Of a DNA stretch of 43,535 bases, positions 24,834 through 32,522 are shown in pieces. Numbering within the stretch: the stretch's first letter is position 1; every line of letters begins with the position of its first letter. The notes beneath the pieces were generated by a model. The model ran no database searches. It was not told where the DNA came from and saw nothing but the letters and a program-made list of their open reading frames with translations. Position numbers and translations under genes: made by a program. Source of the DNA: Lachnospiraceae bacterium (GTDB lineage Bacteria > Bacillota > Clostridia > Lachnospirales > Lachnospiraceae); assembly GCA_900757195.1 (NCBI GenBank), contig CAAEMZ010000021.1, positions 1 through 43,535 on the forward strand, written 5' to 3'.

Positions 24834-26189
24834 TCATTTTCTGTCCTCCAATTGAATATTTTTGTCCTCGGAAATTTCTTCTATCGGTATACTGATAAAA
24901 ATTTCAAATTCCTTTTCTCCAATATAGTGCTCTTTACTGCCGTCATACTTTTTCAATACCTTCTCAACACTCTTCATTCCCCATCCATGAAATTCCTGTT
25001 TATCCTTTTTCGATTGAAAGAAATCCTTCTTTAACGCATCCGATGCAGCTATACTATTTCCAAGTTTGATTAGCAACATATCATTTTTCCGAACTACCTT
25101 AAGACTAATCCAGGCCCTTTCTCCTTCAATCCTCTCACAGGCTTCAATGGCATTGTCCAGTAAATTGGCCATCAGGGCGCACATATCCATATCTGTGATT
25201 CCTGTATCCCCAACATAGCCGACATCACAGGTAAAATCAATATTTTTTGCCTTAGCTTCTCCGAGTTTGCTGTTTACAATGATATCCAGTATTTTACTGC
25301 CGGAATTTATTCTCCGGTTCACCTTTGCCGTCAAACTTATATAAGCATCGATATATTCCAAAGCATCCTCTCTCCGATACTCTTTAATTAATTGCCTAAC
25401 TGATAGCATATGGTTCTTATAGTCATGATTTAACATCTGATTTTCGGCATAGGCCTTTTCCAATCCCTGATAATTGGCTTCCATCATATCATTCCGAGTA
25501 TTAAGTATCTCTTCTCTTTCACGGACTTTAATGCGTATTAAATAAAGCAAAAACATGCCGCCGACTACAAATACAAAAACCAAATAGAATATCCAATACT
25601 GCAACAACTGTGCATTATACTCAAAACGATACACTCTACAAAAACATATTATTCCAAGAAAACTATAAACGCATAATAACCGCCTGTAAAAGGCATTTTC
25701 GTGTAAATAATCCAAGAATATACTGCCACTTAATAGTTTATATGCCCAATAGTAACATATTGACAATGCTATCATAAAAATACTACGCTTTATCCCCATA
25801 TGTATTAAATCGATATATACATATCTACTTACCCGATTTACTTCCGTTATGACCGCAACTACCCATAAATCCGCCAAACGCATACAATTTACATAAATAG
25901 CACTTAATGAAAATGCACTTTTTACTTTTCCTTTAGCAAATATTTTTAGAATAATATACATATATACCACTAATGTATGCGAAACCATATTTGAATAAAC
26001 AACGATTTTATAATTATCTACAGAAAAAATCACAATTGGTAAGGAACTCAAAATAATTATCAGGTTTTCTACCCACGCCTTTCTGCCTATCCTGATCTCA
26101 TATTTATTTACAAATAGCTTTAATCCCCAGAAAACCAATGACATATAATTCAAAAATTCTGTCGCCCAGTATATATAATTTCTACACAT
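24834..26189 (-). CDS. AgrC-like GHKL sensor histidine kinase
   Basis: A 451-aa membrane kinase. The first 220 residues hold about six hydrophobic spans and no large extracellular domain, as in AgrC-type peptide sensors. The cytoplasmic part has LNHDYKNHMLSVRQLI (phospho-His about 253), the N box MANLLDNAIEACERI (about 341-350) and the G box GWGMKSVEKVLKKYDGS (about 399), i.e. the HATPase_c_5 type. It overlaps the upstream response regulator gene by eight bases, with GGAGAAAG as ribosome binding site, and stops 56 bases before lanA. The ligand is plausibly a peptide; the lanthipeptide itself is the obvious candidate (inference). Base composition is conspicuously AT-rich. Confidence 0.9.
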   Translation of the reverse strand: MCRNYIYWATEFLNYMSLVFWGLKLFVNKYEIRIGRKAWVENLIIILSSLPIVIFSVDNYKIVVYSNMVSHTLVVYMYIILKIFAKGKVKSAFSLSAIYVNCMRLADLWVVAVITEVNRVSRYVYIDLIHMGIKRSIFMIALSICYYWAYKLLSGSIFLDYLHENAFYRRLLCVYSFLGIICFCRVYRFEYNAQLLQYWIFYLVFVFVVGGMFLLYLIRIKVREREEILNTRNDMMEANYQGLEKAYAENQMLNHDYKNHMLSVRQLIKEYRREDALEYIDAYISLTAKVNRRINSGSKILDIIVNSKLGEAKAKNIDFTCDVGYVGDTGITDMDMCALMANLLDNAIEACERIEGERAWISLKVVRKNDMLLIKLGNSIAASDALKKDFFQSKKDKQEFHGWGMKSVEKVLKKYDGSKEHYIGEKEFEIFISIPIEEISEDKNIQLEDRK

Positions 26190-26898
26190 TCTTTCTCCAA
26201 TACTCCATCAATTTTTTTCGAACCGTTTCCAACTGTGGACCACTGACAGGTATAACCTCTCCATTTGCCATATACACATCTCTGTTTTTCAACTTCATAA
26301 TCTGTTGAATATTTGCGATATATCCCCGGTCTACATACATAAACTGTTCCTCCGGCAGTTCTTCAAAGATTTCCGAAAGACTCTTCCGAACAGAACTTAA
26401 ACCATTCTTTGTATGAAACAGGGCGTTCTTCCCATCTTTGCAGATATAATAAATATCTTTCACCGGAATTTTCTCATATCTGGCCCCTGCTATAATCCGA
26501 TACGACGGATTCGTACATTCAGCCATTTCTGCCTGAATTTTCTTTAGCGTCGCTGTCAGTTTCTTTTCCCACTCATCCTTCAGTAAATACTGATAGGCCC
26601 TCAGATCATACCCCTCTATCGCAAACTGGGGATATGCCGTCAAAAATATAATATAACAATAGGGCGCTTTCTCCCTTAATTTCTGTGCCAATTCCATCCC
26701 GGACATATCCGGCAATTCAATATCCAGGAGATAAATATCGTAATAGGCTCCGTCATCAACCTCATATAACAATTCTCTGCTAAAATGATAATCATCGACT
26801 TCCACGGCAACATGCATGTTTCTGTAAATAGAATAAATCCGCTCCCTGATGCTCTCGCAGAAAATTTTTTCATCATCTAAAACTGCTACTTTTAACAT
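26182..26898 (-). CDS. LytTR family response regulator (copy 1, paired with the kinase)
   Basis: A 238-aa AgrA/LytR-type regulator: receiver domain at 1-125 with the DDE acid cluster (AVLDDEK) and phospho-Asp in YLLDIELPDMSG (about residue 59), then a LytTR DNA-binding domain from about 133 with YVDRGYIANIQQI and GEVIPVSGPQL. The ATG at 26898 is chosen for GGAGAAAG upstream; the longer frame to 27087 is rejected because it crosses the terminator of copy 2. It is about 70% identical (hand count 166/238, no gaps) to the next gene, so a tandem duplication is likely. Confidence 0.92.
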   Translation of the reverse strand: MLKVAVLDDEKIFCESIRERIYSIYRNMHVAVEVDDYHFSRELLYEVDDGAYYDIYLLDIELPDMSGMELAQKLREKAPYCYIIFLTAYPQFAIEGYDLRAYQYLLKDEWEKKLTATLKKIQAEMAECTNPSYRIIAGARYEKIPVKDIYYICKDGKNALFHTKNGLSSVRKSLSEIFEELPEEQFMYVDRGYIANIQQIMKLKNRDVYMANGEVIPVSGPQLETVRKKLMEYWRKNV

Positions 26899-26984
26899 AT
26901 TTCTTTCTCCTCTCGTATTTTCGACAACTTTCGACTTATTAAGTAAAAGTTTATCACCCGGTTTTACCTCCGTAAAGCCCTCCT

Positions 26985-27013
26985 TTTTGTGGAATATTTT
27001 TACACATGGAGTG
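26985..27013 (-). promoter_or_regulatory. Shared 29-base upstream element, copy 1
   Basis: Minus strand: CACT-N4-GTGTAAAAATATTC, then C, then ACAAAA. The same element, identical at 25 of 29 positions, lies at 27870-27898 upstream of regulator copy 2, at nearly the same distance (about 87 bases) from the start codon. The left part is a small dyad. It is likely an operator or promoter recognised at both genes. Confidence 0.6.
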
Positions 27014-27033
27014 TTCATCCTCCGTTCAATGCA

Positions 27034-27070
27034 ACCAAAAAAAGAAAACGGTTTAACCACCGTTTTCTTT
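27034..27070 (-). terminator. Terminator after LytTR regulator copy 2
   Basis: AAAGAAAACGGT and ACCGTTTTCTTT form a perfect 12-bp stem with a 6-base loop, followed on the minus strand by TTTTTTT. The stop codon of copy 2 lies in the stem. It separates copy 2 from the copy 1-kinase-lanA-lanM run. Confidence 0.85.
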
Positions 27071-27785
27071 ACACATGTTTCCGCCAATAGGCATTTAGTC
27101 TTTTCTTAACCACACCAAGCTGTGGCCCGCTCACCGGTAAAATTTCTCCATCCGATAAATAGATCTCATTATCTTTAAGTTTCAGAATATGCTGGATGTT
27201 CACAATAGAACCTCTGTCTACGTACATAAATTCTTCCATGGGTAATTCTTCAAAAACTGCCGCTAAACTTTTTCGAATGGAGCTTTTTCCATCTTTTGTT
27301 ACAAAAACAGAATTCTTTCCGTCCTTATGAATATGGTATATCCACCGGACCGGAATCTTCCTGTACTGAGAGCCTACGGCAATACAATAGGATGGACCCG
27401 TGTCTTCACTCATTTCCTTTTGAATCTTATCCAGGCTCACCGCAAGTTTATGTTCCCATTCATCTTTCAGCAAATACTGATACGCTCTTGCATCATACCC
27501 TTCAATCGCAAACTGGGGATATGCCGTTAAAAAGATAATATACGAATAAGGTGCGATTTCTCTTAATTTCCGCGCCAGTTCCATCCCGGACATATCCGGC
27601 AGATTAATATCCAGAAGATAAATATCATAATAGGCGCCATCATCCACTTCATATAACAGCTCTCTGCCAAAATGATACTCATCAACACTGGCGACAACCT
27701 GCATTTTTTTGTAAATCGAATGAAGTTTTCTTTTGATGGCATCACAAAACACCTTTTCATCATCCAAAACCGCTATTTTTAACAT
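27069..27785 (-). CDS. LytTR family response regulator (copy 2)
   Basis: A 238-aa paralogue of the preceding regulator, same length and colinear: receiver with AVLDDEK and YLLDINLPDMSG, then LytTR domain with YVDRGSIVNIQHI and GEILPVSGPQL. It is a stand-alone transcription unit: its own upstream element at 27870-27898 and its own strong terminator. The ATG at 27785 follows AGGGGG; the frame extends to 27827 without support. No second kinase is present, so both regulators may serve the same AgrC-like kinase, or copy 2 may antagonise copy 1 (inference). Confidence 0.92.
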   Translation of the reverse strand: MLKIAVLDDEKVFCDAIKRKLHSIYKKMQVVASVDEYHFGRELLYEVDDGAYYDIYLLDINLPDMSGMELARKLREIAPYSYIIFLTAYPQFAIEGYDARAYQYLLKDEWEHKLAVSLDKIQKEMSEDTGPSYCIAVGSQYRKIPVRWIYHIHKDGKNSVFVTKDGKSSIRKSLAAVFEELPMEEFMYVDRGSIVNIQHILKLKDNEIYLSDGEILPVSGPQLGVVKKRLNAYWRKHV

Positions 27786-27869
27786 AGAACGCCCCCTGTG
27801 CACTCCAGAAAAACCGGCAGCCGCCATTTAAGCACGCCCTACCGAAGATTTTCCGCATAAGCCTTTATC

Positions 27870-27898
27870 TTTTGTAGAATATTTTTACACTTTTAGTG
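27870..27898 (-). promoter_or_regulatory. Shared 29-base upstream element, copy 2
   Basis: Minus strand: CACT-N4-GTGTAAAAATATTC, then T, then ACAAAA, partner of the element at 26985-27013. Here the dyad overlaps the stop codon of the upstream nuclease gene. Confidence 0.6.
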
Positions 27899-28804
27899 AT
27901 TACCCTGCCTGTTCAGCCGCTGATATATTTCTTCATCCGTTTCTTCCGGATACCTGCTCAACAATTCATAAATTGGCAGAATGGTTTTAAGTTCTTCCTC
28001 CAGTTCCTCGGCAATCATTTCTGTCAATTTACCTTTTTTGATTTTTTTTCGTACCATAGAAATCAATTTCCGCGTCTCCCCCTCTGAAATTCCCTCCCTC
28101 CGATTATACCTCATTAAATATTCATGGTCACGAATCGCCTTCTGCCGTTCTTCATACTCCTGTTTTTTCAGGTCGTCTGCACTCATATTCAGCAGTTTTT
28201 CGAAGGCTTTATCAATCATCTCATTCTTTTCCGACATGGCCTCAAACTCCTCTTTCCTCTCTGCATTAAAGAACTTTGCCCAATATAGGAGATCGCTTTC
28301 CGGATAATCGTGCTTCCTCAGCTTAGGAAGTTCCAGAATATGTATTTCAAACTTATCCGTATACAGCCGATTTCGGCTGTCCTCCCAGAGATGAAACCGG
28401 GAATAAAATTCCTCATCCTCTCCGAACAGTTCAAAATCAAGGATTCCGACATGAATGCACTTCTTCATACCCTCATAGGGCTCTCCGACCTTCAACTGGC
28501 CGCTGAAAATCTTACTCAGGTAAAATAGCGACCGTTCCGGCCATGCCAGAAAAGGCGCCACCTGAATTTCAATATCCAACTGGGTTCCATCCGACATCAA
28601 AACCCTTACGTCTAAAATTCCCAGCTTATCTTCGCCATACATCTGTCTCAAATGCGTCGGCATCAATTCCGTTTTCTGGATTTCTTCCGGACGCAGCGCC
28701 AGCAGCGCCGAAATGAACCCGTTCCGAACACACGCCTCCTGCATCAGTTCCTTAAAACAATAATCTACCTTGGGTTTCATGATAAATTCCTGCTCTTTGT
28801 CCAT
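27893..28804 (-). CDS. Rpn family / PD-(D/E)XK nuclease-transposase family protein
   Basis: A 303-aa protein of the recombination-promoting nuclease (RpnA-like, PDDEXK_2) family. The N-terminus KPKVDYCFKELMQE is family-typical. The nuclease core shows GILDVRVLMSDGTQLDIEIQV, giving the Asp and ExQ residues, followed by RSLFYLSKIFSGQL. The C-terminal half is helical and charged, with an RREGISEGETRKLISMV stretch like those of many Rpn-type proteins. The ATG at 28804 has AAGGAGGAA upstream and a promoter at 28854-28882; the longer frame to 28882 is not used. Family members act in recombination or phage defence; a link with the lanthipeptide locus is not shown. Confidence 0.88.
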   Translation of the reverse strand: MDKEQEFIMKPKVDYCFKELMQEACVRNGFISALLALRPEEIQKTELMPTHLRQMYGEDKLGILDVRVLMSDGTQLDIEIQVAPFLAWPERSLFYLSKIFSGQLKVGEPYEGMKKCIHVGILDFELFGEDEEFYSRFHLWEDSRNRLYTDKFEIHILELPKLRKHDYPESDLLYWAKFFNAERKEEFEAMSEKNEMIDKAFEKLLNMSADDLKKQEYEERQKAIRDHEYLMRYNRREGISEGETRKLISMVRKKIKKGKLTEMIAEELEEELKTILPIYELLSRYPEETDEEIYQRLNRQGNH

Positions 28805-28853
28805 ATATTTCCTCCTTAAATTTGGGAAGATACAGACCCTGGAATCTATTTTC

Positions 28854-28882
28854 ATTATATCCAGAATATTCCTCATTCTCAA
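28854..28882 (-). promoter_or_regulatory. SigA promoter of the Rpn-like gene
   Basis: Minus-strand TTGAGA (28877-28882), a 17-base spacer and TATAAT (28854-28859) lie about 50 bases before the chosen start, supporting the shorter protein. Confidence 0.65.
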
Positions 28883-29061
28883 TATCTTCCGCGTATTCTT
28901 TAAATATTTCCCTGAATTTTTCTCCCGAACGGGAACAGAAACATTTGTTTCACAATGGTTTCAACAATGTTTTAGATACTTCTTATTTTAATCAGAAAAT
29001 GCTTTCTCTTCAACTCAAATCCTTCGACAAAATATTACGTTTAATTTTTCCTGTACGTCTA

Positions 29062-29090
29062 TTGACATTTCCGATCATTCATATTATTAT
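29062..29090 (+). promoter_or_regulatory. SigA promoter of the regulator-ABC exporter operon
   Basis: TTGACA (29062-29067), a 17-base spacer and TATTAT (29085-29090), 45 bases before the regulator start codon. Confidence 0.7.
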
Positions 29091-29120
29091 CAAAATTAAG
29101 AATAATATTATTTTTGATAA
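29087..29120 (+). promoter_or_regulatory. Inverted repeat overlapping the -10 box (candidate operator)
   Basis: TTATCAAAA (29087-29095) faces TTTTTGATAA (29111-29120) across an AT-rich spacer. It overlaps the -10 box and likely start of transcription, a position suited to autorepression by the ArsR-like product. Confidence 0.5.
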
Positions 29121-29134
29121 CAACAGGTGATTTT

Positions 29135-29653
29135 ATGGAAAAAGATTTTATGAAAGTTATTATGAACCCCATCCGTCAGCGCATCGTTCAATATCTGATG
29201 ATTCACGGCCAGGGTACATCCAAAGAAATGATGGAGGAGCTCACGGATATTCCTCCGGCCAGTCTTTACCGTCATGTGAAAATTCTTGCCGAAAATGGAT
29301 GTATTGAAATTGCAGAAGAGCACAAAATCCGCGGTACTGTAGAAAAAACATGGAAGCTGTGTCCGAATCCACTGGGTGATTTCTCGACAGAGGCTGCCGC
29401 CGCACTGATTCAAAACGGATTATTATCTCTGATGGCTGATTTTCAGAAATATTTCGCCAGGGAGGACGCAGATCCGCAAAAAGATCTTCTCAGTTTTACC
29501 ACATCAACGCTTCTTCTGACAGATGAAGAATTTATGATGATGATGCAAAAAATCGGCAATGTCTTTAACGATGTTATTTACAACAAACCTGAAAACGGGA
29601 GGCGGCCAAGGTGCTTCACCTTTATTTCCTCTCCCTGTGAAAAGGAGGGCTGA
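29135..29653 (+). CDS. ArsR-like winged helix-turn-helix regulator
   Basis: A 172-aa DNA-binding protein. The winged helix is at about 8-75: VIMNPIRQRIVQYLMIHGQGTSKEMMEEL, the recognition helix PPASLYRHVKILAENGCI, and a wing EIAEEHKIRGTVEKTW. The C-terminal half is helical and has no metal-binding cysteine pattern. Family proteins with this shape often control the ABC exporter encoded next to them. The ATG at 29135 follows CAGGTG; a TTG at 29114 would overlap the promoter-proximal dyad. It ends two bases before the ATPase gene. Confidence 0.85.
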   Translation: MEKDFMKVIMNPIRQRIVQYLMIHGQGTSKEMMEELTDIPPASLYRHVKILAENGCIEIAEEHKIRGTVEKTWKLCPNPLGDFSTEAAAALIQNGLLSLMADFQKYFAREDADPQKDLLSFTTSTLLLTDEEFMMMMQKIGNVFNDVIYNKPENGRRPRCFTFISSPCEKEG

Positions 29654-29655
29654 GT

Positions 29656-30381
29656 ATGCTCAGTATTAAACACTTAACAAAAACCTACCGCGGCGGCAAA
29701 ACGGCCGTTTCCGATCTGAGCCTGGAAGTCGAAAGCGGCGATATCTATGGTTTTATCGGCCATAACGGCGCCGGTAAAACGACAACCATCAAAGCCGTGG
29801 TTGGCATTAACGATTTTGAATCCGGGGAAATTTGCATTGACGGCATTTCCATCAAGGAAGATCCGATGACATGTAAAACCAGGATTGCCTATATTCCGGA
29901 CAATCCGGACCTCTATGAATATCTGACAGGCATCCAGTATTTGAATTTTATCGCCGATATTTTCCGGATTTCCAAAGCGGACCGGGAACAGCGTATCGCC
30001 GATTATGCAGCGGCTTTCGAAATCACCAGCGCCCTTGGAGATCTGATTTCTTCCTATTCTCATGGTATGAAACAGAAACTGGCGATTATCAGCGCCCTTA
30101 TCCATAAGCCAAAACTGATGATTCTTGACGAACCCTTTGTCGGCCTGGACCCGAAAGCCACTCTGACCCTGAAAAATATCATGCACGACATGTGCCGCGA
30201 AGGTAATGCGATTTTCTTTTCAACCCATGTTCTTGATGTGGCTGAAAAGCTCTGTAATAAAGTCGCTATTATTAAAGAAGGCCGCCTGATTGCCTCAGGA
30301 AATATTAAAGAACTGACAAAGGGCGAATCGCTGGAAGCGACATTTATGGAGGTGGTTTCTGATGTTGAGACAAATTCATAA
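29656..30381 (+). CDS. ABC exporter ATP-binding protein
   Basis: A 241-aa ATPase. Walker A GHNGAGKTTT starts near residue 35, the signature is the variant SYSHGMKQKLAI, and Walker B is LMILDEPFVGLDP with switch His in FFSTHVLDVAE. This is the drug/peptide exporter subclass (ABC-2 type, CcmA/YxlF-like). It overlaps the permease gene by 20 bases. AAGGAGGG gives a strong ribosome binding site. Substrate unknown; export of the lanthipeptide or immunity to it is a possibility, but the genes are on the other strand and over 4 kb from lanA. Confidence 0.92.
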   Translation: MLSIKHLTKTYRGGKTAVSDLSLEVESGDIYGFIGHNGAGKTTTIKAVVGINDFESGEICIDGISIKEDPMTCKTRIAYIPDNPDLYEYLTGIQYLNFIADIFRISKADREQRIADYAAAFEITSALGDLISSYSHGMKQKLAIISALIHKPKLMILDEPFVGLDPKATLTLKNIMHDMCREGNAIFFSTHVLDVAEKLCNKVAIIKEGRLIASGNIKELTKGESLEATFMEVVSDVETNS

Positions 30382-31942
30382 ACTCACTGCCATCCAGCTT
30401 TGCAACCTGTTCGGTTTCAATGAATTCCGTCATACAAAAGATTCAAAGAAAAAAGACCGTTTCATGCTGCTTGTTCTGGCCTGGCTTGTTGTCATTGCCC
30501 TTATTGTTGTGTATGTCGCCATGCTTTCCATCGGCCTTGCCAAAATGGGTATGTCTGAAATTATACCGATTTATCTGTATATGATTACCAGCCTGGTTAT
30601 TCTTGTCTTTTCTTTTTTTAAAGCAGGCAGTGTTATTTTTCAGATGAAAAGCTTTGAAATACTCATTGCCCTGCCTTTATCAAAAACGGCAATTATTATC
30701 AGTCGTTTTTTAGCGATGTATGCCACAAACCTTATCCTGAGCCTGCTGGTCATGCTGCCTGGAACGGTTATTTACGGAATCGGTATCCGTCCGTCCATCT
30801 CTTTTTATATACTCAGCGTTTTAGGAACACTGATTCTGCCGCTGCTGCCAATGACACTTTCGACGGCAGTCGGTGCAGTAATCACGGGAATCGGCTCGCG
30901 CATGAAGCATAAAAGCCTCGTCACAGCAGCCCTGACGGTTCTATTCGCTTCAGGAATTCTCATTGCGAATTTCGGACTGACCGGTCGTTCAGAGCAGATT
31001 TCCATGGATATGATGAAAAATCTGGCGGAGATTATTACTGAACAGATTCACGGCATTTACCCACCGGCTATATGGTATGGAAACGCTGTCGTCCATTCAG
31101 ATATCCCGTCCTTTATTTTCCTGGCAGGCCTGTCCGCTCTGATTTTTACACTGATGATCCTTCCGGTACAGAAATATTTCATGACGATATGTACAGCCCT
31201 GAACGCAACTGCTGCTAAAAACAACTATAAAATGCAGTCTCTGGCCACCAGTTCCATCACAAAGGCCCTCTGGAAAAAAGAGTTAAAGCGCTACTTTGCT
31301 TCCAGTATCTATGTCAGTAATACGATGATCGGCTATATTTTAATGCTGGTTCTTCCGGCTGCCCTGTTGATGACCAGTCCGGAAAAGATTGAGCTTTCTC
31401 TCGGATATCCGGGCATTATCGAGCGGGCCATGCCTGTGCTTTTGGGACTCATAGCCGCAATGATGCCGATGACTTCCTGTGCCATATCCATGGAAGGGAA
31501 AAACTGGTGGCTTATGCAGACACTGCCGATTGAAAATAAAGTCATTTTCAACAGCAAGATTTTAACCCATTTGTCTGTGGTCCTTCCATTTTATGTTGTT
31601 TCCGTCATTTTAAGTATTCTGGCGCTGAAACCGGAACCTTTGGGAATTCTCTGGCTGATCCTGATCCCTGCGGCATATATTTTATTTTCTTCGGTTGCCG
31701 GTATTGCCATCAATCTGAAATTTCCGATACTGGACTGGGAAAATGAAACCCGGGTTGTTAAGCAGAGCGCTTCGACCATGGTCACCATGCTTGTCGATAT
31801 GTTCCTGTGCCTGCCCCCGATCATCTGCCTGATCGCCTTCAAAACGATTTCGGTGAATATTGTCATGGGCGTGACCCTGGTTCTTCTTATTCTGATGACC
31901 GCACTTTTTTATCAGCAGAATAACCGGCAGCCGCTGCCTTAA
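30362..31942 (+). CDS. ABC exporter permease, multi-span membrane protein
   Basis: A 526-aa integral membrane protein with about twelve hydrophobic segments (for example near residues 33-60, 70-92, 116-140, 145-175, 185-205, 255-270, 320-340, 350-375, 405-425, 430-455, 490-520). It has no nucleotide-binding domain and pairs with the preceding ATPase, whose 3' end it overlaps; GGAGGTGG serves as ribosome binding site. It resembles large single-subunit ABC-2-like exporters of Firmicutes. No substrate can be named. A bidirectional terminator follows. Confidence 0.85.
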   Translation: MLRQIHKLTAIQLCNLFGFNEFRHTKDSKKKDRFMLLVLAWLVVIALIVVYVAMLSIGLAKMGMSEIIPIYLYMITSLVILVFSFFKAGSVIFQMKSFEILIALPLSKTAIIISRFLAMYATNLILSLLVMLPGTVIYGIGIRPSISFYILSVLGTLILPLLPMTLSTAVGAVITGIGSRMKHKSLVTAALTVLFASGILIANFGLTGRSEQISMDMMKNLAEIITEQIHGIYPPAIWYGNAVVHSDIPSFIFLAGLSALIFTLMILPVQKYFMTICTALNATAAKNNYKMQSLATSSITKALWKKELKRYFASSIYVSNTMIGYILMLVLPAALLMTSPEKIELSLGYPGIIERAMPVLLGLIAAMMPMTSCAISMEGKNWWLMQTLPIENKVIFNSKILTHLSVVLPFYVVSVILSILALKPEPLGILWLILIPAAYILFSSVAGIAINLKFPILDWENETRVVKQSASTMVTMLVDMFLCLPPIICLIAFKTISVNIVMGVTLVLLILMTALFYQQNNRQPLP

Positions 31943-31984
31943 GCCATTTCATTTTATTCCGCCCGGTTATCAATTAAACGCATT

Positions 31985-32047
31985 AAAAAAGCTCCCTTCC
32001 GGATAAACAGTTTTTCCTGTTCACCCAAAAGGGAGCTCTGCTTTTTT
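31985..32047. terminator. Bidirectional terminator between exporter and dut
   Basis: AGCTCCCTT (31990-31998) pairs with AAGGGAGCT (32029-32037) with a 30-base loop. A-run on the left and TTTTTT on the right serve both strands. Confidence 0.7.
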
Positions 32048-32055
32048 ACACGATT

Positions 32056-32499
32056 CTATTTGGTTCCGGTAGACCCGAACCCGCCTTCGCCGCGTTCGGT
32101 TTCGTCCAATTCCTCAGCGAGCATATACTCCGCTGTCAAAAACGGTGTAATCACCATCTGAGCAATCCGCTCACCGTGCTCCACTTCCACAGCCACACGG
32201 GAATGGTTGTGAAGCGGTACCATCACCTCGCCGCGGTAATCCGCATCAACAACGCCGACTTTATTCGCCGGAGCCAGTCCTTTTTTGGTTGCCAGGCCGC
32301 TGCGGGCATAAATCAGACCTGCATAGCCTTCCGGAATGGCCATGGCCAGTCCGGTCTTTATCAACACGGTTTCTCCCGGCTGAATGGTTACGGTTTCTTC
32401 CATACAGGCGTATAAATCTGCGCCTGCGCTGTATTCACTGCCGTAGGTCGGCAGCATTGCTTTAGAATTTAATTTTTTAATCTTTACCTGCTGTTTCAT
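32056..32499 (-). CDS. dut: dUTP diphosphatase
   Basis: A 147-aa trimeric-type dUTPase that hydrolyses dUTP to dUMP, keeping uracil out of DNA and supplying dTMP synthesis. All five motifs are present: SAGADLYA, ARSGLATK, GVVDADYRGE, GERIAQMVI and the C-terminal GGFGSTG. The start ATG follows AGGAGCG. It is 23 bases downstream of nrdG, so it is probably part of an nrdD-nrdG-dut deoxynucleotide operon. Confidence 0.97.
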   Translation of the reverse strand: MKQQVKIKKLNSKAMLPTYGSEYSAGADLYACMEETVTIQPGETVLIKTGLAMAIPEGYAGLIYARSGLATKKGLAPANKVGVVDADYRGEVMVPLHNHSRVAVEVEHGERIAQMVITPFLTAEYMLAEELDETERGEGGFGSTGTK

Positions 32500-32522
32500 C
32501 TTCCGCTCCTGTATATCACGTA

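Larger units (their letters stand above)
28805..29134. other. 330-base divergent intergenic region
   Basis: Very AT-rich gap between the Rpn-like gene and the ArsR-like regulator. It contains a promoter for each gene (28854-28882 minus; 29062-29090 plus), a small dyad TCCCG-AA-CGGGA at 28923-28934, and the inverted repeat at 29087-29120. No further coding frame or RNA gene was recognised. Confidence 0.6.

Noticed and set aside
26899..27087. Extended N-terminus for LytTR regulator copy 1
   Set aside because: The longer frame crosses the perfect hairpin terminator and the shared upstream element, and its paralogue starts at the same MLK(V/I)AVLDDEK; the ATG at 26898 has its own ribosome binding site.
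28805..28882. Extended N-terminus for the Rpn-like protein
   Set aside because: A promoter (TTGAGA-17-TATAAT) and the AAGGAGGAA site lie within it, supporting the start at 28804.
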